A stretch of DNA of 26,284 nucleotides, taken from IMG/VR virus record IMGVR_UViG_3300030060_000636, positions 1 through 26,284 of that record. One strand, 5' to 3'. The stretch comes from a virus. A model generated the notes under the pieces. That model worked only from the letters and a program-made list of their open reading frames with translations. It searched no databases and had not been told where the DNA came from. Made by a program: the position numbers and the translations under genes. Each line of letters starts with the position of its first letter. Position 1 is the first letter of the stretch. Shown here one piece after another: positions 1 to 6,563 of the stretch.

Positions 1-340
1 TGGGGTAGCCACATTCTTCAAGGCTCCAACTGTAATTGTCCTGCCAGTCATTGTATAACGCGACACAGTAGTTCAACTCCCATCCTTCCTTGTTGCATAC
101 CCAGAACGTATACCTGTCTATGCGTTGACCCACGCCCTCAATCTCCGGTGTGGGTGGCTTGGGATCGACCATCATCAACAGCGCGATCCGCTCTTGCACC
201 CACTGCGGTAAATCTTCTACAGTAAGGTAATTACCCTCCAGTTCGCTGTCAACCCTATCTATGCCTATACATGACACTTGGACAGTATTTGTATCAGGGT
301 CTATTGAAACACGGTATAACGTGTCATGATCTAACGACAT
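1..340 (-). CDS. Partial hypothetical protein (C-terminus beyond left edge)
   Basis: An open frame runs from an ATG at 340 leftward past base 1, giving 113 codons that start MSLDHDTLYRVSIDPDTNTV. A GAGGGG ribosome-binding site lies about 8 nt upstream of the ATG, and the start overlaps the end of the upstream gene (stop at 324-326) by 17 nt, as is usual in a tightly packed phage operon. The visible part has a hydrophobic stretch (RIALLMMV), a PKPPTPE linker and a Trp/Tyr/Cys-rich end, with no motif I recognise. It appears to be the next gene of the leftward operon. Function unknown. Confidence 0.7.
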   Translation of the reverse strand, partial: MSLDHDTLYRVSIDPDTNTVQVSCIGIDRVDSELEGNYLTVEDLPQWVQERIALLMMVDPKPPTPEIEGVGQRIDRYTFWVCNKEGWELNYCVALYNDWQDNYSWSLEECGYP

Positions 341-1199
341 AGAACAACCCCTCGTCTGCGCGGTAGCCAACATCGTCAACGTATGTGCCGCTTTCGACCA
401 TAGCCAACATCGACACCTTACCCATTATATCCTCGGGCAGGTCATCAGTGTAACGCTGGAAGTCGTTGGACACTTTCGCGTTCCATCTGTTGGTGTGCAT
501 ATTGTCCACCATGCACACATCGAATGTCTGCTTGCCGAACTTCTCATACACACGAACAAAGTAACTGTGGATCGGTTTGTCCTTGAGTGCCTTGTGATCG
601 TCATACAGTTTGAACATCGCTGTAAGATCAGCACCGAACGCCGCGTCAACGAACTCATGTCCTGTGTCCACAAGGTTGCGCAACTCGGTCAACATCTTGT
701 TGGACTGACTGCTCTCATGGTCAAACAGCTTACGCATTGCGTTGCGATACTCTGTGCCAGCACCGCTCTCACTTTCCTGTGACTTACTCGCCGCCTCGGC
801 AAGATGCGCTCTCGCCATCTCATACGATGAGAAGTTACGGAGAAAACGCTTGGCGTTGCGTACAGCCGTGGCGATATTGGTTGTCATCTTCATGTGATGC
901 TGATCTTGATACGAGGCGTACTTGTCGTTGGTGATCGTGCGGGACGCAACCATGTATGTATCGTCACCAACAACCTCGGTGCGGAAGTCACCGTACCCGA
1001 TATACCCCATGGGGTACGGCTCGTCAGGGTAATACACCCATGCCTTCTTACCACCGTTGTACACCACGAACTCGACACCACGAAATGCCTCACGCACTTT
1101 CTGCATGAGCAATGACAGCCCACTGTTTGGCGGCATGGTGTTACCGTTGTTATCTTTGAGCATCACACTCACGGTCACGTCACTGAAGTTCTTTGCCAT
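324..1199 (-). CDS. Hypothetical protein, leftward operon
   Basis: This is a 291-aa soluble protein without signal peptide or membrane segment. The ATG at 1199 follows AAGGGTAAGAAG, so ribosome binding is plausible, and the stop of the preceding gene is only 4 nt upstream, which implies translational coupling. The middle (about residues 105-150) is rich in Ala, Arg and Glu and probably helical; the N-terminal third contains a Tyr/Gly-rich stretch near YIGYGDF. I do not recognise a catalytic motif. Its place downstream of the AAA+ ATPase and the VWA protein suggests co-expression with that module, but no role follows from sequence alone. Confidence 0.8.
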   Translation of the reverse strand: MAKNFSDVTVSVMLKDNNGNTMPPNSGLSLLMQKVREAFRGVEFVVYNGGKKAWVYYPDEPYPMGYIGYGDFRTEVVGDDTYMVASRTITNDKYASYQDQHHMKMTTNIATAVRNAKRFLRNFSSYEMARAHLAEAASKSQESESGAGTEYRNAMRKLFDHESSQSNKMLTELRNLVDTGHEFVDAAFGADLTAMFKLYDDHKALKDKPIHSYFVRVYEKFGKQTFDVCMVDNMHTNRWNAKVSNDFQRYTDDLPEDIMGKVSMLAMVESGTYVDDVGYRADEGLFYVVRS

Positions 1200-1203
1200 C
1201 TTC

Positions 1204-2172
1204 TTACCCTTTCACTGTCTTGGTGAACCCGCAGGTCTTGTTGATCCACCTGTTGTACTCTGCCCTAACTTGTTTTACGTCAGTATCTGACTGGACATTA
1301 CGAATTGTACCATAACTTGCCACAAAGTCAACAGCCATGGCTAGACGTAGCGGATGGTCTTGTTTGGTGATAACCTGTCGCATAACCTCTGGTGTTATCG
1401 GGTTCCAATACGATCCACCTGTCGCCTCGCGCACTTGCCGTTTCATCTCTTGGCGATAACCCCAGTCATCGACCTGTAGCATGGGGGCCATGGTGCTGAT
1501 CCAGTCAAGGTAACTTGCCATGGCGTTTTTGTACTTGGCCTTCTGCTTTTTGTTGACCAAGGTACGAGGCGGCTTGGGCGCATCGTATTCGCTACTGGCT
1601 AGGGTAAACCTCTCACCGTGTTCCTCGCGAAAGAACACCAGCGCCGATCCGTCGTCGGTTGCCCGCATCCAGTGTGCCTTGTGACCCGTATCGTATACAT
1701 GACGCGGCACATACATGCACTTAGGCAGATAGTGCTTGCCACTGTTGGCAATGACGTACTGTTTGCCGTTCCTGATGTCGAGGCACATACCGCGTGGTAG
1801 CATCCTGTCGAGGAACGAGTAGTGGCTCATGTGACAACCGTCACCGATACCGTTGCGTATGGTCACAGTTTCGGTGCCATCCTTGTGTCGTCTCCACACC
1901 ACAGGCGCGAGTTTGGCAATCTCGTTCAGTGTGGGCCGACCTGTCTTGGTATGGTAGTAGTACCCAAACACGTCGTCGTAGTAGCCCCCGTTCATGAGCG
2001 CGTAGCAGTTTGCTGATATCTTCTTTACACGCTCATGGTCACGCCTACGATCGCCGATCGGGCGTACGTCCTTGCCTTTGTTCCTGCCACGCATAGGCTT
2101 GGTGTTGTTGTAGATGTTCTCCACCTCTGCAAACGAGGTCGGCTTGATGTATGGCTGAGTATAAGCTGCCAT
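1204..2172 (-). CDS. Hypothetical protein, leftward operon
   Basis: This 322-aa protein is basic (many Lys/Arg) and has no recognisable catalytic motif, signal peptide or membrane segment. The start at 2172 is preceded by AAAGGTAG, and one of the 17-bp palindromes (2189-2205) sits directly upstream of that site, so its regulation may depend on that element. The upstream VWA gene ends at 2209, leaving a gap of only 36 nt that is almost filled by palindrome and ribosome-binding site. A Tyr-rich region (GGYYDDVFGYYYH, about residues 62-74) stands out. Function unknown; its reading frame and coding character are clear. Confidence 0.8.
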   Translation of the reverse strand: MAAYTQPYIKPTSFAEVENIYNNTKPMRGRNKGKDVRPIGDRRRDHERVKKISANCYALMNGGYYDDVFGYYYHTKTGRPTLNEIAKLAPVVWRRHKDGTETVTIRNGIGDGCHMSHYSFLDRMLPRGMCLDIRNGKQYVIANSGKHYLPKCMYVPRHVYDTGHKAHWMRATDDGSALVFFREEHGERFTLASSEYDAPKPPRTLVNKKQKAKYKNAMASYLDWISTMAPMLQVDDWGYRQEMKRQVREATGGSYWNPITPEVMRQVITKQDHPLRLAMAVDFVASYGTIRNVQSDTDVKQVRAEYNRWINKTCGFTKTVKG

Positions 2173-2188
2173 TGTTTTCTACCTTTCT

Positions 2189-2205
2189 GTTAGTGAACCA
2201 CTAAC
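2189..2205. promoter_or_regulatory. 17-bp palindrome, copy 1 (GTTAGTG-AAC-CACTAAC)
   Basis: Perfect 7+3+7 inverted repeat in the 36-nt gap between the VWA gene and the 2172-1204 gene. It is just upstream of the latter's ribosome-binding site and 17 nt from its start codon. As DNA it has the form of a dimeric regulator's operator. As RNA it would be a 7-bp hairpin with a 3-nt loop and no U-tract, so it is not a classical terminator. Confidence 0.85.
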
Positions 2206-2208
2206 ATT

Positions 2209-3420
2209 TTACATGTTGCTTGACTTGACGTGGACTGTGATACCGCAGTCCGGCTTGGCACTGTCGTTGTCGATGACAACCCACAGCACAGGGCATGACC
2301 ACTGACCCCACGACCCACCAAGATAGCCATCGGTAATCACGATAACAGCTTGTGGTGTGATGTGCTTGTTGGTCATGTATTCGGGGACACACTCGACGGA
2401 TGTACCGCCACCACCCTTGGGGCGCGTGGACTGGATCATGGTGTCGAGTTCGTGCATCTCGTACCGCTCGTCCTGACACACTTGGGTGTCCCAGTACAAC
2501 AGACGTACGGCCTCGGGATGCACAGTGTCGGCGATGGACTTGATCTCGGTCAGTGCCACGGCAACCTCGCGGTCACCGATAGATGCTGACATGTCAGTGG
2601 CAATCACTAACTCGTCCACACGCTCGGAGATACCGCTTGGCAGATACACGCCACTGGACATGAAACGTCTGTTGGGTCTGCGCCACGTCGAGTAGTCACT
2701 GCCCAGACAGGTGGAAGTGATGAAGTCACGCATGACCTCGCGCCAATCGACTTGCGGCTGGAGCAAGTCCTGCAAGTCACGGTCACCGCCTGTGCCCATC
2801 TTGCCAGCGATCAACGCACCCTGACGTATTGCCTCGTCAATGTCGCGCTCCAGCTCGCGTTGCTCGTCGGCGGTCATGTCTTGTGCGCCCTCGAAGTCGT
2901 GTTCGTCCAGCGGTTGACCGCCACCGCCGTCACCGTCGCCACCGTCACCACCTTCTTGTGGTGGGTCTTGCTTGAGCAGATTGAAGACTTGAGCCGTGTC
3001 CATGCCACGATACTTCTCGTCATAACAACCTTTGGTGAGTGGGCCTGTCATGGTAGCGAAGCCGTCTTGCTTGTTCTCGTCAACGATTTGCAGGTTGATG
3101 ACATAGTCCATGGCCATGTTGGCAAGGCGTGGGTTCTCGTCCCACAGATGCTTCCAAGTCTTGAGATGGCGATACAGCTTGTGGCGAACCTCATGCAGGA
3201 TAAGGAAGCGGAACTCTGGATCGTTGAGACTGTCACAGAACGTACGTCCATACACCTCGTCACGTCCGTTGGTGTAGGCTGTTGGCGCTGTCTCGCAGAT
3301 ACGCTTCTCGCCCAGCATGAGGACACCAGCCAGCGCGACATATCTGTCCTTGCCCATGATATCGACCACACACTTGTTGAGCCGTTGCTCGGTGGTCAGT
3401 TGCTTACCGATAGATAACAT
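2209..3420 (-). CDS. VWA-domain protein with HExxH metallopeptidase-like N-terminus
   Basis: This 403-aa protein combines two recognisable parts. Residues 76-80 are HEVRH, an HExxH zinc-peptidase signature, followed by a conserved-looking NMAMDYVIN segment. A Gly/Asp-rich linker (about 155-172) leads to a C-terminal von Willebrand A domain with a complete MIDAS: DMSAS (276-280), Thr340 in a GGGGT loop and Asp364 in VITDG. The architecture matches the 'putative metallopeptidase plus VWA-like' family (DUF2201 type, from memory). Such proteins often pair with MoxR/CobS AAA+ ATPases, and here that ATPase is the immediately upstream gene. The start at 3420 follows AAAGGAC. Likely role: substrate adaptor or protease partner of the ATPase; the target is unknown. 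Confidence 0.88.
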   Translation of the reverse strand: MLSIGKQLTTEQRLNKCVVDIMGKDRYVALAGVLMLGEKRICETAPTAYTNGRDEVYGRTFCDSLNDPEFRFLILHEVRHKLYRHLKTWKHLWDENPRLANMAMDYVINLQIVDENKQDGFATMTGPLTKGCYDEKYRGMDTAQVFNLLKQDPPQEGGDGGDGDGGGGQPLDEHDFEGAQDMTADEQRELERDIDEAIRQGALIAGKMGTGGDRDLQDLLQPQVDWREVMRDFITSTCLGSDYSTWRRPNRRFMSSGVYLPSGISERVDELVIATDMSASIGDREVAVALTEIKSIADTVHPEAVRLLYWDTQVCQDERYEMHELDTMIQSTRPKGGGGTSVECVPEYMTNKHITPQAVIVITDGYLGGSWGQWSCPVLWVVIDNDSAKPDCGITVHVKSSNM

Positions 3421-3435
3421 TAGTCTGTCCTTTCT

Positions 3436-3457
3436 GGGTGGGACACACGCCCCACCC
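3436..3457 (-). other. GC-rich leader hairpin without U-tract
   Basis: GGGTGGG (3436-3442) and CCCACCC (3451-3457) form a perfect 7-bp stem with an 8-nt loop. On the minus-strand transcript it lies between a 17-bp palindrome and the ribosome-binding site of the VWA gene. Without a U-run it is unlikely to terminate; it may mark an RNA-processing site or shape translation. Confidence 0.5.
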
Positions 3458-3465
3458 TGTTAGAT

Positions 3466-3482
3466 GTTAGTGAAGCACTAAC
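3466..3482. promoter_or_regulatory. 17-bp palindrome, copy 2 (GTTAGTG-AAG-CACTAAC)
   Basis: Perfect 7+3+7 inverted repeat at the junction of the ATPase and VWA genes. Its last base overlaps the stop codon of the ATPase gene (3482-3484), and it sits 46 nt upstream of the VWA start, ahead of the GC-rich leader hairpin. Confidence 0.85.
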
Positions 3483-4576
3483 TATTTCTTGTCAGCCGCG
3501 AACATATAGTTGTTGTCCATGGCCCACTGAGTGAACTTCTTGTTGGTCATAACAAGTGACTGCTTGGAATACTTGGGGGCGCGTACGCCATTGGCGAACA
3601 TACCCTGTGCTTCCTTGTCGAGCCTGACGAGATAATCCATCCATGGATCGACCCAATCTCTCTCCAAAGATGCTAGGGTGCGATACACCACCATGCAGAT
3701 CCCGGCGGCACTGTTTGGCACCTTGGCGTTCTTGGGGTCTTGCTTGATCGACTCGGCACTCGGTAGCTGGTCAGCCAGCTTGACAAACGCCATCAAGTCC
3801 ATGGCACCACGCTCACCGATAGTGCCCATGAGTGCGGCTGTCACAGTCTGATCGTCTAGTCCATCCCGCGCTTTGAGTATGTCACTCGCCGCTTCCAACG
3901 AGCGGGGTGTAACAAACGCGGCTCTCTGTTGCTTGGGATGGAAGATGTACGGATTGTCGTCGGGGTCTTTGACGTCCTCGAACGAGTAGAATAGTTGCGG
4001 GTTGTCTTTACACCAGCCCAGTAGCGTGTGGTCGATTTCATTGTTGATACCCCATTCGATCCATTCCATGTTGGTAGGTTTGCGTGTCTGCACGACAGTC
4101 ATGCGGTTGCGAGCGTGTGGTGGTAGCAAGTCACCGACACCCTCGGAACCTTTGTTGGTCGTGGCAAAGATTATGCTGTCAGGGTGTAGCGTGTAGCTAC
4201 CGATCTTGCGCTCCAGTATGAGACGCAACAGTGCGTTCTTGACCGCAGGGTTGGCCTTGCCGAACTCGTCAATCATGATGATGACAGGCGTGTTGTTGTG
4301 CGCGCCCAGTTCCTCATTGGTCAGGTAAGTCACATACCCTGTGCCATCGTCCAGCTTGGAGATGTTGGGTATGGTGATGTCACCCAAGTCCTTGGTCGTG
4401 CAGTCGAAGTAACACGGTGTGTGGTCAGGCAGTGCCTTGGCAAGCACGGTAAGAAGCGTTGACTTGCCTGTGCCCATGTCACCCTGCACAAGTATGGTGC
4501 GTAGTGCGCCAGACTTACGGATCAGAGCCTCGACTTGGTCAAGTCCCAGTGCATACATTGTCGTTGCTGTATTCAT
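3482..4576 (-). CDS. MoxR/CobS-type AAA+ ATPase
   Basis: A 364-aa AAA+ ATPase. With the start used here, Walker A is GDMGTGKS (32-39), Walker B IIMIDE (99-104), the sensor-1 region FATTN (to about 141), and a candidate arginine finger lies in PPHARNRM (about 153-159). The order and spacing fit the MoxR/CobS/dynein-related clade, which remodels protein partners, usually with a VWA protein. The next gene downstream encodes such a VWA protein. An ATG at 4588 would add four residues, but the ATG at 4576 has GGAG 6 nt upstream whereas 4588 has no ribosome-binding site, so 4576 is preferred. A 17-bp palindrome (4601-4617) lies in the leader. Confidence 0.9.
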   Translation of the reverse strand: MNTATTMYALGLDQVEALIRKSGALRTILVQGDMGTGKSTLLTVLAKALPDHTPCYFDCTTKDLGDITIPNISKLDDGTGYVTYLTNEELGAHNNTPVIIMIDEFGKANPAVKNALLRLILERKIGSYTLHPDSIIFATTNKGSEGVGDLLPPHARNRMTVVQTRKPTNMEWIEWGINNEIDHTLLGWCKDNPQLFYSFEDVKDPDDNPYIFHPKQQRAAFVTPRSLEAASDILKARDGLDDQTVTAALMGTIGERGAMDLMAFVKLADQLPSAESIKQDPKNAKVPNSAAGICMVVYRTLASLERDWVDPWMDYLVRLDKEAQGMFANGVRAPKYSKQSLVMTNKKFTQWAMDNNYMFAADKK

Positions 4577-4600
4577 GATAGTCTCCATTTCAAGAGTTGT

Positions 4601-4617
4601 GTTAGTGAACCACTAAC
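4601..4617. promoter_or_regulatory. 17-bp palindrome, copy 3 (GTTAGTG-AAC-CACTAAC)
   Basis: Perfect 7+3+7 inverted repeat in the 44-nt gap between the 305-aa gene (stop at 4621) and the ATPase start at 4576. It is identical in its centre to copy 1. Confidence 0.85.
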
Positions 4618-4620
4618 AAG

Positions 4621-5538
4621 TTACAGGCCGATTGATGGTAGTGATTTGATGACTTCATCCACGGTGCGTTTGGTCTCTGACCGCAGATGAGCATCCTCGC
4701 GTAGTGCATCGGCATTGACACCACGCAGTGCGTCTTCCAGCTTCATCCTTGCGGACTCCATCTGGCTGTCGCCTGTGACGTTACACACAGTAAGAAGTTC
4801 GACCATGTCGAGGACGTTGGTCACGAGTGTGTCACGGAATATCTTCTTGCCCTCGGACGCCGAATAGTCCAGCCGCTCGGACATGGCAGTCAACGCCTTG
4901 TGTGTGCGTTGCCACACGTCATTCATTGCGTTGTTAAGCTGTGTCGAGTAGTAGGACTGGTAGTGTTCCCTGACTTGCTCGGTCGCCTCGTTGCCGATGT
5001 CGATGCGGAAGTCACCAGCATCAGGCAGTGGGATGTACGACAAGCGGAACCCGAACTTGTTGCGTAGGCTGTCAACGGATGGGTACTCGTCGCGATGGAA
5101 CAAGTCGCCCAGCTTTGCGGACGCTTGGGTGATCTCCCATTCGTAACCAGACAGAAACAAGTCAACGAGTCTATCGTACTCGTTCTGGATGTCAGTCATT
5201 GTCTGATGGTACTTGAAGTATTGAGCCGTTGGCAAAAGACGCAAGCCTGTGTCCGACCATGGCATTGTCATGGCGTAGTGTATGTTGCGGCTGTTGGCTG
5301 TGAACTTCTGTACTGCAACGAGTTCCTGACAATCGGCAAGCAGCTTCTTGTGTACAGACGCGACACCGGATGCGGCACGGTTGTCTGTGGTAACGTCTTC
5401 TGACGCCTTGCGATCTTTCTTGCGTCCAGTCCATGTAGAGATGGACAACTCGCAAAGCATGGACGAGGAACCGATGCTCGGTGCGGCGGGGGATGTTAGT
5501 GCTTCACTAACAATCTGGTTCGTGGTGATCTGTGTCAT
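4621..5538 (-). CDS. Uncharacterised protein heading the ATPase/VWA operon (DUF3150-like?)
   Basis: A 305-aa soluble protein and the first gene of the leftward operon. The ATG at 5538 has a strong AAGGAG site 6 nt upstream. The middle holds a pattern of aromatic and helical segments (PWSDTGLRLLP near residue 93, then long amphipathic helices); there is no catalytic motif. From memory it resembles uncharacterised proteins (DUF3150 type) found beside MoxR/CobS ATPases and VWA proteins in mobile elements; this was not checked. If so, it would be the third partner of the module. Oddity: codons 10-15 (VSEALT) are written exactly by a 17-bp palindrome. An ATG at 5460 (Met27) would put that copy in the leader, but it lacks a ribosome-binding site. 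Confidence 0.82.
   Translation of the reverse strand: MTQITTNQIVSEALTSPAAPSIGSSSMLCELSISTWTGRKKDRKASEDVTTDNRAASGVASVHKKLLADCQELVAVQKFTANSRNIHYAMTMPWSDTGLRLLPTAQYFKYHQTMTDIQNEYDRLVDLFLSGYEWEITQASAKLGDLFHRDEYPSVDSLRNKFGFRLSYIPLPDAGDFRIDIGNEATEQVREHYQSYYSTQLNNAMNDVWQRTHKALTAMSERLDYSASEGKKIFRDTLVTNVLDMVELLTVCNVTGDSQMESARMKLEDALRGVNADALREDAHLRSETKRTVDEVIKSLPSIGL
5495..5511. promoter_or_regulatory. 17-bp palindrome, copy 4, inside a coding sequence
   Basis: Perfect GTTAGTG-CTT-CACTAAC on the + strand, located within codons 10-15 of the 5538-4621 gene. It is the only perfect copy inside a reading frame. It would still fit a site acting on transcription or on mRNA near the 5' end of the operon. Confidence 0.8.
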
Positions 5539-5598
5539 GTCGTTCTCCTTTGTGACAACAGGTTGTAATCCAGCCGTATCTCGACTGTCCTTATATTA

Positions 5599-5635
5599 TA
5601 GCAAATGTTATCAGGAATAGCAAATGTTACCAGAA
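5599..5635. repeat. Tandem direct repeat, two units
   Basis: Two adjacent units, TAGCAAATGTTATCAGGAA (5599-5617) and TAGCAAATGTTACCAGAA (5618-5635), differ by one substitution and one base of length. They lie 60-100 bp upstream of the leftward operon start, so they could be regulator sites or iterons. Confidence 0.7.
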
Positions 5636-5680
5636 TATATTATTCCGTGTTTATCTGTGTGTTGCGGTGTAATGTACTGT

Positions 5681-6012
5681 AATGTTCTTATGTGAGGGCG
5701 CGCAACGCCTTGGAAAGACAGCAATGTTCTATTGTTCGATTTGTGAGAGAATTGGACACCTGCCTCGACGCCCTCTTACGATCAGAACATTTGCGTCAAC
5801 GTGTTAGTGAGTCACTAACATATCTTAATACTTTTTAGAAAAACGAACATTATACTACTACTACAAGATTAGATAAGAATAGATAAAAGCTGATAGGCAA
5901 AGAATGGCATTGCCTGACACGCGCCGCTACACCACACCACCAAAACATAATGTTCTAACATGGCCTAAAAAAAACGAACATTGCGGAACATTACAACGAA
6001 CATTAGAACATT
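5681..6012. repeat. Cluster of nine GAACATT heptamers
   Basis: Exact copies occur as AATGTTC at 5681, 5723 and 5949, and as GAACATT at 5785, 5845, 5976, 5986, 5998 and 6006. The last four are spaced only 8-12 bp apart. A 7-mer on either strand would be expected far less than once in 330 bp, so the clustering is not chance. It resembles iterons or a cooperative binding array. Confidence 0.7.
5803..5819. promoter_or_regulatory. 17-bp palindrome, copy 5 (GTTAGTG-AGT-CACTAAC)
   Basis: Perfect inverted repeat; here the symmetry extends to 8+1+8. It lies in the noncoding region 265 bp upstream of the leftward operon's first start. It sits in a longer repeated segment (TCAACGTGTTAGTG shared with copy 6). 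Confidence 0.85.
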
Positions 6013-6161
6013 GGCTCGACGCGACTCTAAGAACTGGCTTCAACGTGTTAGTGCGTCACTAACATGACGCGTTACTATGCGTTGGCTCAACGCGGCTCTA
6101 AGAACTGGCTTCAAACACGTCATGCTACCTGTGGCTCAACGCGGCTCTAAGAACTGGCATC
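6011..6161 (+). repeat. Three copies of a repeat of about 33 bp
   Basis: Copies at 6011-6043, 6082-6114 and 6131-6161 share GGCTC[GA]ACGCG[AG]CTC followed by TAAGAACTGGC[TA]TC. Copies 1 and 2 differ at only two positions; copy 3 diverges at its ends. A degenerate relative occurs at about 5761-5800, where the flanks (CCTCGACG and TCAACGTGTTAGTG) are kept. No open frame of note crosses them. They may be binding sites or part of an origin. Confidence 0.75.
6047..6063. promoter_or_regulatory. 17-bp palindrome, copy 6 (GTTAGTG-CGT-CACTAAC)
   Basis: Perfect 7+3+7 inverted repeat directly after the first ~33-bp repeat. Together with its flanks it is 25/27 identical to the segment around copy 5, so the palindrome was duplicated as part of a larger unit here. 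Confidence 0.85.
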
Positions 6162-6171
6162 GCGCAGGCAC

Positions 6172-6199
6172 AAAAAAAGGCAGGGCCGAAGCCCTGCCT
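6172..6199 (-). terminator. Rho-independent terminator for the small leftward operon
   Basis: On the minus strand AGGCAGGGC and GCCCTGCCT form a perfect 9-bp stem closed by a UUCG tetraloop (6187-6190), followed by seven T residues (complement of 6172-6178). It begins 5 nt after the stop codon of the gene ending at 6205. This is a textbook intrinsic terminator and separates the four small genes from the ATPase/VWA operon. Confidence 0.93.
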
Positions 6200-6204
6200 G
6201 ATCT

Positions 6205-6357
6205 TTATTTGTCGCCATATTCCCTGAGATGTTCCTGTATCATCAGGAACAGCTGATGGCGTGAGATGCCCATGTAGTGACCAGTCTCTTCAGATTTAGT
6301 CAGCCATTCGCGCAACGTTTCAAGCCGCTGTTCCGGCGTCACTGGTAATTGTGTCAT
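6205..6357 (-). CDS. Small hypothetical protein, 50 aa
   Basis: A 50-aa soluble, mostly helical protein beginning MTQLPVTPEQRLETLREWLT. The start at 6357 overlaps the stop of the upstream gene as ATGA (6354-6357), which indicates translational coupling; a longer reading back to 6507 would run through the upstream membrane-protein gene in another frame and is not favoured. It is the last gene of the small operon and is followed at once by the intrinsic terminator. The length and helix-rich composition would suit a small regulator or inhibitor, but nothing identifies one. Confidence 0.65.
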   Translation of the reverse strand: MTQLPVTPEQRLETLREWLTKSEETGHYMGISRHQLFLMIQEHLREYGDK

Positions 6358-6563
6358 GGTGCAAATCCCCACCATAGACCAGCTATGAAGACAACCAAAC
6401 CTATGCAGATCATACCGGCTTCGATCGGACCCGCTAATGGTATAGCCATGAATGTCAGGATAAGACCGAACAGTGCGACACAGCGCCCAGACTGTTGTCG
6501 ATACCATGTCGCCTTGGCTTGGCGGCGTTTTTCTTCACGCCATTGTTGTAGTGTTTGCATCAT
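6354..6563 (-). CDS. Small two-span membrane protein, 69 aa
   Basis: A basic N-terminus (MMQTLQQWREEKRRQAKATW) is followed by two hydrophobic segments, roughly residues 28-44 and 50-67, joined by a short PIEA turn. It should be an inner-membrane protein with both termini probably cytoplasmic by the positive-inside rule. A strong AAGGAAGG site stands just before the two tandem ATG codons (6563 and 6560), and the gene overlaps the end of its upstream neighbour by 29 nt. Size and topology are compatible with a holin, spanin-like or superinfection-exclusion protein, but no lysis gene is adjacent, so the role is open. Confidence 0.7.
   Translation of the reverse strand: MMQTLQQWREEKRRQAKATWYRQQSGRCVALFGLILTFMAIPLAGPIEAGMICIGLVVFIAGLWWGFAP

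Larger units (their letters stand above)
5539..6177. other. Noncoding repeat-rich region; candidate origin/control region
   Basis: About 640 bp without a credible gene between the leftward ATPase operon and the terminator of the next operon. It holds a 19/18-bp tandem repeat, nine exact GAACATT/AATGTTC heptamers, an AT-rich stretch (about 5820-5900, rich in GATA and TACTAC), three copies of a repeat of about 33 bp, and two 17-bp palindromes. The promoter of the leftward operon must lie here or upstream, but I could not pick a convincing -35/-10 pair. Iteron-like repeats beside an AT-rich stretch are typical of replication origins; that reading is inference. Confidence 0.6.

Noticed and set aside
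2189-2205. Palindromes as ordinary intrinsic terminators
   Set aside because: Stems are only 7 bp and AT-balanced, none is followed by a T-run on the transcribed strand, and two lie far from any gene end.
2752-3417. 221-aa open frame on the + strand
   Set aside because: It lies wholly opposite the VWA gene, has no motif, and is a mirror of that gene's codon bias; the minus-strand protein shows HExxH and MIDAS motifs.
5651-5659. TTATCTGTG as a DnaA box
   Set aside because: It differs from TTATCCACA at several positions; no second copy nearby.
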